Assembly (NCBI RefSeq): GCF_022701195.1
Contig: NZ_CP078089.1
Location: 2,852,001 to 2,916,000 of the forward strand
DNA length: 64,000 nt
DNA from: Allobaculum mucilyticum
GTDB lineage: Bacteria > Bacillota_I > Bacilli_A > Erysipelotrichales > Erysipelotrichaceae
Direction: 5' to 3'
In this document: piece by piece, positions 60,034 to 64,000 of the stretch
How positions within the stretch are numbered: position 1 is the first letter of the stretch
Layout: every line of letters begins with the position of its first letter
Notes under the pieces: model-generated
The model's database searches: none
The model's input: only the letters and a program-made list of their open reading frames with translations
Told to the model about the DNA's origin: nothing
Translations under genes and position numbers: made by a program

Positions 60034-62655
60034 ATGGCAATGCGAAAGCTGAAAAAATACAAACCTACAAAGTTCAAGGCTCGCACATCTTATTACGATA
60101 AGGAAGCAGCCGACTATGCGGTTAACTTTATCGAGTGCCTGTGCCACACCAAAGGAACCTGGGCGGGTAAGCCCTTTGAGCTGATCGATTGGCAGGAACA
60201 GATCGTGAGAGACCTGTTTGGAATCAAGAAAAAGAACGGTTATCGACAATTCAACTCGGCTTACATAGAGATTGGAAAAAAACAAGGGAAGCAAGTTGCA
60301 TTAGATACGTTGATTCCTACTCCATCCGGTTTTACTACAATGGGCGAGATCAAGGTAGGCGATACTGTGTTCGATGAAACTGGCACTCCTTGTCATGTGG
60401 TCGCCAAGAGTCAAATTGATTTTGACGAACAGGCTTATCGTATTGTATTCAAAGATGGAGAGGTTATCGAAGCTGGTGAGAATCATCAGTGGATTGGAGA
60501 GAAGCATGCCAAACCCGTGATGATGACAACCGGTGAACTGTACACGTATTTTCAAACACCTTCCTATCGATTCCGCATAGCAGTCAATGGTGCACTTGAA
60601 ACTCCGGAAGCAGAACTGCCAATCGATCCATACTTGATGGGTTATTGGCTCGGAAACGGAAGTGCAACCAAACCAGAAATTACAGTGAAGACTTCCGACG
60701 TACCGGAAGTCCTTTTTAATATCCAGCAGAACACTGTAGTCAACAATGCCTGGTTGAATGTTGGTGATTCGTTAATTTTCCGGATCCGCGAGTTGAAACC
60801 TATCCTGCTCAAATCATTTCACGACAAAGTGATCCCTCCTGAATATCTCCGTGCTTCCAAAGAGCAGCGACTTCGTCTTCTACAGGGGCTGATGGACTCT
60901 GATGGAACAATAGGAAACGTAAAAGGCCAGGGTGTATATATCTCGACCGAGAAACAATTATCACAAAGCGTAAGTGAACTCCTGTGGACGCTGGGGGTCA
61001 AAAATGCGATTACTTCCACTCCGTCCACCCAACCGGCTAATAGGGATGTTCCAGGCCAGGAATGTGGCAGAGTGGAAACTGGTGAAACCTGCTATATGGT
61101 CAAATTCACTTGCTTTGACGATGTAAAAGTCGCAGGTCTGTCCAGAAAGCTAAAGAATCGAATCCCTAGAAATCCAACGACTAGATCCCATTTTCGATAT
61201 ATCGACTCGATTGAGAAAATCGAGAACCGAGGAATGCAATGCATCCAGGTGGATAGCCCGTCCCATCAATACTTGATTGGCAAAAGCTGTCTTCCAACGC
61301 ACAACTCAGAGCTTGCAGCGGCCATTGCATTGCTCCTCACCTGCGGAGATGGAGAGCAGCGAGCTGAAGTGTACGGCTGCGCTTCGGATCGTCAGCAGGC
61401 ATCCATTGTGTTTGATGTAGCTGCTGACATGGTCCGGATGTGTCCGGCTTTGAACAAGCGCTGCAAAATCCTCGCTTCTCAGAAACGGCTGGTGTATCTG
61501 CCCACGAATAGCTTCTATCAGGTTCTTTCCGCTGAAGCCTACTCGAAGCACGGCTTCAACATTCACGGAGTAATCTTTGATGAGCTACATTCCCAACCAA
61601 ACCGAAAACTACACGATGTTATGACCAAAGGCTCTGGCGATGCTAGGATGCAGCCGCTCTTCTTTCAGATCACCACTGCTGGAACAGATACAAACTCGAT
61701 CTGTTACGAAGTTCATCAAAAAGCCAAGGACATTCTGGAAGGCAGAAAAGTCGATCCAACCTTCTACCCGGTCATCTATGGAGCTGATCAGGATGATGAT
61801 TGGACAGACCCCAAGATTTGGAAAAAAGTGAATCCTTCCTTGGGGATTACCGTTCCGATTGAAAAAGTTCAGGATGCCTGTGAATCCGCAAAGCAAAATC
61901 CCGCTGAAGAGAACGCTTTTCGGCAGTTAAGGCTTTGTCAATGGGTCAAACAATCTGTCCGCTGGATGCCGATGGACAAATGGGACCTATGCGCTTTCCC
62001 GGTTATCCCTGAAGAGCTCGAAGGTCGTGTTTGTTATGGCGGACTTGACCTTTCTTCCACCACCGATATCACAGCATTTGTTCTGGTCTTCCCTCCTATC
62101 GAGGAGGATGAGCCTTACCAGATTCTGCCGTACTTCTGGATTCCGGAAGACAGCCTGGATCTGCGGGTGAAGCGAGATCACGTTCCCTATGATATATGGA
62201 AGAAGCAAGGCTTCCTGGAAACCACCGAAGGCAATGTCATTCACTACGGATACATCGAGAAGTTCATCGAGCAGCTTGGTGAGAAGTTCAACATCAAAGA
62301 AATTGCTTTCGACCGTTGGGGTGCTGTCCAGATGGTTCAGAACCTCGAAGGCATGGGCTTCACAGTCGTCCCGTTTGGTCAGGGCTTTAAGGATATGTCT
62401 CCGCCAACCAAGGAGCTGATGAAGCTGGTGCTGGAAAAGAAGATCGCCCATAATGGTCATCCGGTTCTTCGATGGATGATGGATAACATTTTTATTCGTA
62501 CAGATCCTGCTGGCAACATCAAAGCAGATAAGGAGAAGTCCACAGAGAAGATCGACGGTGTGATTGCAACCATTATGGGTCTTGACCGTGCTATTCGCTG
62601 TGGGAACATCAGCACAGAGAGTGTGTATGACAGTCGTGGACTGCTAGTGTTCTAA
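60034..62655 (+). CDS. terL: Phage terminase large subunit interrupted by an intein
   Basis: The 873-residue precursor consists of terminase exteins of 535 residues, the normal TerL size, and a 338-residue intein at residues 87-424. TerL is the packaging motor and nuclease. The ATPase Walker A reads GKKQGK, then the intein, then S: the splice point is exactly between the invariant Lys and Ser. Walker B is VIFDELHSQ near residue 510. The RuvC-like nuclease domain begins near 665 (CYGGLDLSSTTDITAFVL) with its first Asp. Without splicing the ATP site is destroyed, so packaging depends on intein removal. The start is ATG after GGGGG. It stands alone between two terminators; the gene expected next (portal) is missing. 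Confidence 0.93.
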   Translation: MAMRKLKKYKPTKFKARTSYYDKEAADYAVNFIECLCHTKGTWAGKPFELIDWQEQIVRDLFGIKKKNGYRQFNSAYIEIGKKQGKQVALDTLIPTPSGFTTMGEIKVGDTVFDETGTPCHVVAKSQIDFDEQAYRIVFKDGEVIEAGENHQWIGEKHAKPVMMTTGELYTYFQTPSYRFRIAVNGALETPEAELPIDPYLMGYWLGNGSATKPEITVKTSDVPEVLFNIQQNTVVNNAWLNVGDSLIFRIRELKPILLKSFHDKVIPPEYLRASKEQRLRLLQGLMDSDGTIGNVKGQGVYISTEKQLSQSVSELLWTLGVKNAITSTPSTQPANRDVPGQECGRVETGETCYMVKFTCFDDVKVAGLSRKLKNRIPRNPTTRSHFRYIDSIEKIENRGMQCIQVDSPSHQYLIGKSCLPTHNSELAAAIALLLTCGDGEQRAEVYGCASDRQQASIVFDVAADMVRMCPALNKRCKILASQKRLVYLPTNSFYQVLSAEAYSKHGFNIHGVIFDELHSQPNRKLHDVMTKGSGDARMQPLFFQITTAGTDTNSICYEVHQKAKDILEGRKVDPTFYPVIYGADQDDDWTDPKIWKKVNPSLGITVPIEKVQDACESAKQNPAEENAFRQLRLCQWVKQSVRWMPMDKWDLCAFPVIPEELEGRVCYGGLDLSSTTDITAFVLVFPPIEEDEPYQILPYFWIPEDSLDLRVKRDHVPYDIWKKQGFLETTEGNVIHYGYIEKFIEQLGEKFNIKEIAFDRWGAVQMVQNLEGMGFTVVPFGQGFKDMSPPTKELMKLVLEKKIAHNGHPVLRWMMDNIFIRTDPAGNIKADKEKSTEKIDGVIATIMGLDRAIRCGNISTESVYDSRGLLVF
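60292..61305 (+). other. Class 3-like intein with LAGLIDADG domain inside terL
   Basis: The 338-residue in-frame segment has the intein block A pattern but with Gln at position 1 (QVALDTLIPTPSG...GEIKVGDTVFD), block B as GENHQW with Trp at intein position 67, block F as QCIQVDSPSHQYLIG with Cys at 317, and block G as PTHN/S with Thr at 336, His 337, Asn 338. A Trp-Cys-Thr set with a non-nucleophilic first residue is the mark of class 3 inteins, in which the block F Cys starts splicing. The first downstream extein residue is Ser. A LAGLIDADG homing domain lies between (PYLMGYWLGNGS and LLQGLMDSDGT); the first motif has Asn in place of the usual Asp. Confidence 0.88.
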
Positions 62656-62670
62656 AGAGATAAGAAAAAG

Positions 62671-62695
62671 GTGCTGAGAAATCAGCGCTTTTTTA
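62671..62695 (+). terminator. Terminator-like hairpin after terL
   Basis: GTGCTGA-GAAA-TCAGCGC, followed by six T. Confidence 0.75.
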
Positions 62696-62702
62696 CTTAA
62701 AG

Positions 62703-62723
62703 GGGGTGAGGCCTATGGGCTGA
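62703..62723 (+). pseudogene. Three-codon stub with strong ribosome site, probable start of a deleted phage gene
   Basis: GGGGGTGAGGCCT leads into ATG GGC TGA at 62715-62723. A strong site and start directly after terL is where the portal gene normally begins, but the frame closes at once. This looks like the scar of a deletion that removed the portal and later genes. Confidence 0.5.
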
Positions 62724-62770
62724 TTGATGCTTCATAAAATGAATACTCGCAAACGAAAGGAGGTCCAATC

Positions 62771-64000
62771 ATGGATCAAAACGTATTAAATGCCCAGAAA
62801 TACCTCAATGCAATGTATGGAGGAAATAGTAACTGGGTTACGCTCAGTGAAGACGGAAATACTGGTACTTCCTTTATCCAGGGAATTGTCAGAGCTTTTC
62901 AGATTGAAAACGGACTTGCAACTCCTAACGGAAATCTCGGCCCTGCTACTTTAGCAAAGATGAAGTCACTGGCTCCTATTACGCTAATGAACCCGGATGA
63001 CCCGGTGAACAATAACGTTTGTCTTATCCAGTGTGCTCTGTTTGGAAAGGGATATAACGCCGGTGGTATTACAGGTATCTACTATAACTTTGGAATGAAT
63101 GCAGTGAAAACATTCCAGAGTGATGCAGGTCTCACAGCTAATGGAGTTATTGACTGGAAAGTCTGGCAGGGACTTCTGTCATTGAACTGGTTCTTTTTGG
63201 CAAGCGGAGGGAGTGAAACACTCCGGAATATCCAGCTGATGTTTAATCAGAACTGGTCAGACTACCTTGGAGTAGGACCATGTGATGGAATTATGAGCCG
63301 TCAGACTGCTCTTTCACCTCTCGCTGCTCTGCAGGCTCAGGAAGGACTTCTTACAGATACCATCACAGATTTCAACTCTCTGAACTTCGGACCAGCTACA
63401 TCCGCTGCTTTCCCTGGGATTCTGAAGATCAATCAGAGTTCTGGCAACTACAGAAAATACAACATGATTGCTCAGGCAGCGTTGTATTTTAATGGGTACA
63501 ACCCAGGAAACTTTACCGGGACTTTTGATACCGAGATGCAGACAGCAGTTTCCAATTTTCAGAATTTCTACGCTCTGACTGGAATTGGGCTGGTAACACC
63601 TGGAGAAATTAATCTGGCCACTATGAAATCACTTCTCACAAGCAAAGGTGATGAGAATCGTAAATCATATGGATGTGATACAGCTACAGTCTTGTCTCCT
63701 TCTCAAGCAACAGCTCTGAAAAATCTTGGTTATACCCACGTCGGCAGATATTTGACCGGAACAGTCGGTTTAAATTATGTGCCGAAGTTTCTGACTTTCG
63801 ATGAGATTCAGAGTATTGAATCAGCCGGGTTGAAAGTCATTCCAATCTACCAGGATGGTGGTTATTATTTCGATTATTTCATTGGTAACTTACAAGGAGT
63901 CAGCGATGCGAAGACCGCAATTTATGCAGCTAAAACAATCGGACTTCCAGCAGGATCGACGATTTATTTTGCTGTAGATTATGATTTTACTGAACCAGAA
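62771..64000 (+). CDS. Peptidoglycan-binding repeats plus DUF1906 lysin-like protein (3' end outside window)
   Basis: The frame is open for 410 codons to the window edge. The first 300 residues hold several peptidoglycan-binding-like helical repeats (NGNLGPATLAKMKSL near 57-71, ITGIYYNFGMNAVKTFQSDAGLTANGVIDWKVWQGLL near 100-136, NFTGTFDTEMQTAVSNFQNFYALTG near 250-275). From about residue 315 begins a DUF1906 (Rv2525c-like, GH25-like TIM barrel) domain: HVGRYLTGT, AGLKVIPIYQDGGYYFDYF, IYFAVDYDFTEPE. There is no signal peptide, so a phage-type endolysin or holin-assisted cell-wall enzyme is likely. AAAGGAGG is 7-8 bases before the ATG. It follows terL directly, where structural genes would be expected. 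Confidence 0.88.
   Translation, partial: MDQNVLNAQKYLNAMYGGNSNWVTLSEDGNTGTSFIQGIVRAFQIENGLATPNGNLGPATLAKMKSLAPITLMNPDDPVNNNVCLIQCALFGKGYNAGGITGIYYNFGMNAVKTFQSDAGLTANGVIDWKVWQGLLSLNWFFLASGGSETLRNIQLMFNQNWSDYLGVGPCDGIMSRQTALSPLAALQAQEGLLTDTITDFNSLNFGPATSAAFPGILKINQSSGNYRKYNMIAQAALYFNGYNPGNFTGTFDTEMQTAVSNFQNFYALTGIGLVTPGEINLATMKSLLTSKGDENRKSYGCDTATVLSPSQATALKNLGYTHVGRYLTGTVGLNYVPKFLTFDEIQSIESAGLKVIPIYQDGGYYFDYFIGNLQGVSDAKTAIYAAKTIGLPAGSTIYFAVDYDFTEPE

Overview
The window is a low-to-mid-GC Bacillota chromosome, most likely an Erysipelotrichia-type gut commensal (inference). The basis is AGGAGG ribosome sites with some GTG/TTG starts, a bacterial-type ProS, a tandem U32 pair of the yrrN/yrrO kind, a YitT protein, a Firmicutes-type L33, comG pseudopilin genes and acetyltransferase operons of the MBOAT-DHHW type. 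The exact genus cannot be fixed from the sequence alone.

Region 1 (1-17.4 kb) is core and carbohydrate metabolism. It holds the C-terminal end of a large secreted glycan-binding protein (Ig-like, FIVAR and F5/8 modules), a GH2 beta-galactosidase with an odd 200-residue acidic tail, galM, two overlapping U32 genes (trhP1/trhP2-like) and proS. After proS comes a decayed ISL3-family element, then a DUF885 lipoprotein metallopeptidase and a small membrane protein.

Region 2 (17.4-44.4 kb) is chromosomal with insertions. It starts with an HprK/PEPCK-like P-loop protein whose terminator is split by a second, intact ISL3 element, itself interrupted by an IS4-family element. Next are a frameshifted Bax-inhibitor-1 gene, a MATE exporter, a lipoprotein-MBOAT-DHHW acyltransferase operon, tRNA-Cys and tRNA-Leu on the minus strand, YitT, a class B PBP, rpmG and an MBL-fold hydrolase. 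The comG competence genes are split: comGA-comGB on the plus strand face comGC-D-E-F-G on the minus strand. A graveyard follows, with a truncated surface protein, an IS256-like end and an IS4 remnant fused to a TnpB-like remnant. The region ends with DUF1653, a TetR-ABC transporter operon and an Rrf2 regulator.

Region 3 (44.9-64 kb) is a prophage or prophage remnant read left to right. It encodes an ImmA/IrrE-type peptidase-HTH protein behind a palindromic operator, a sigma-like regulator, a broken AntA-KilAC antirepressor, a P4-type primase-helicase, a VRR-NUC nuclease, an SNF2-type helicase, a DUF1492 regulator, HNH nucleases, a P27 terminase small subunit and a ParB-methyltransferase. Then come an amidoligase-gamma-glutamylcyclotransferase-zinc ribbon operon and a terminase large subunit interrupted in its Walker A motif by a class 3-like intein. 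After the terminase only a three-codon start of the next phage gene remains, followed by a DUF1906/peptidoglycan-binding lysin that leaves the window, which suggests that portal and capsid genes were deleted or moved. No integrase or attachment site was recognised.

The strongest leads are the class 3 intein at the ATP-binding loop, the amidoligase-cyclotransferase operon with its duplicated 37-bp promoter, the split comG operon, and two ISL3 copies with perfect 8-bp target duplications at transcription terminators.
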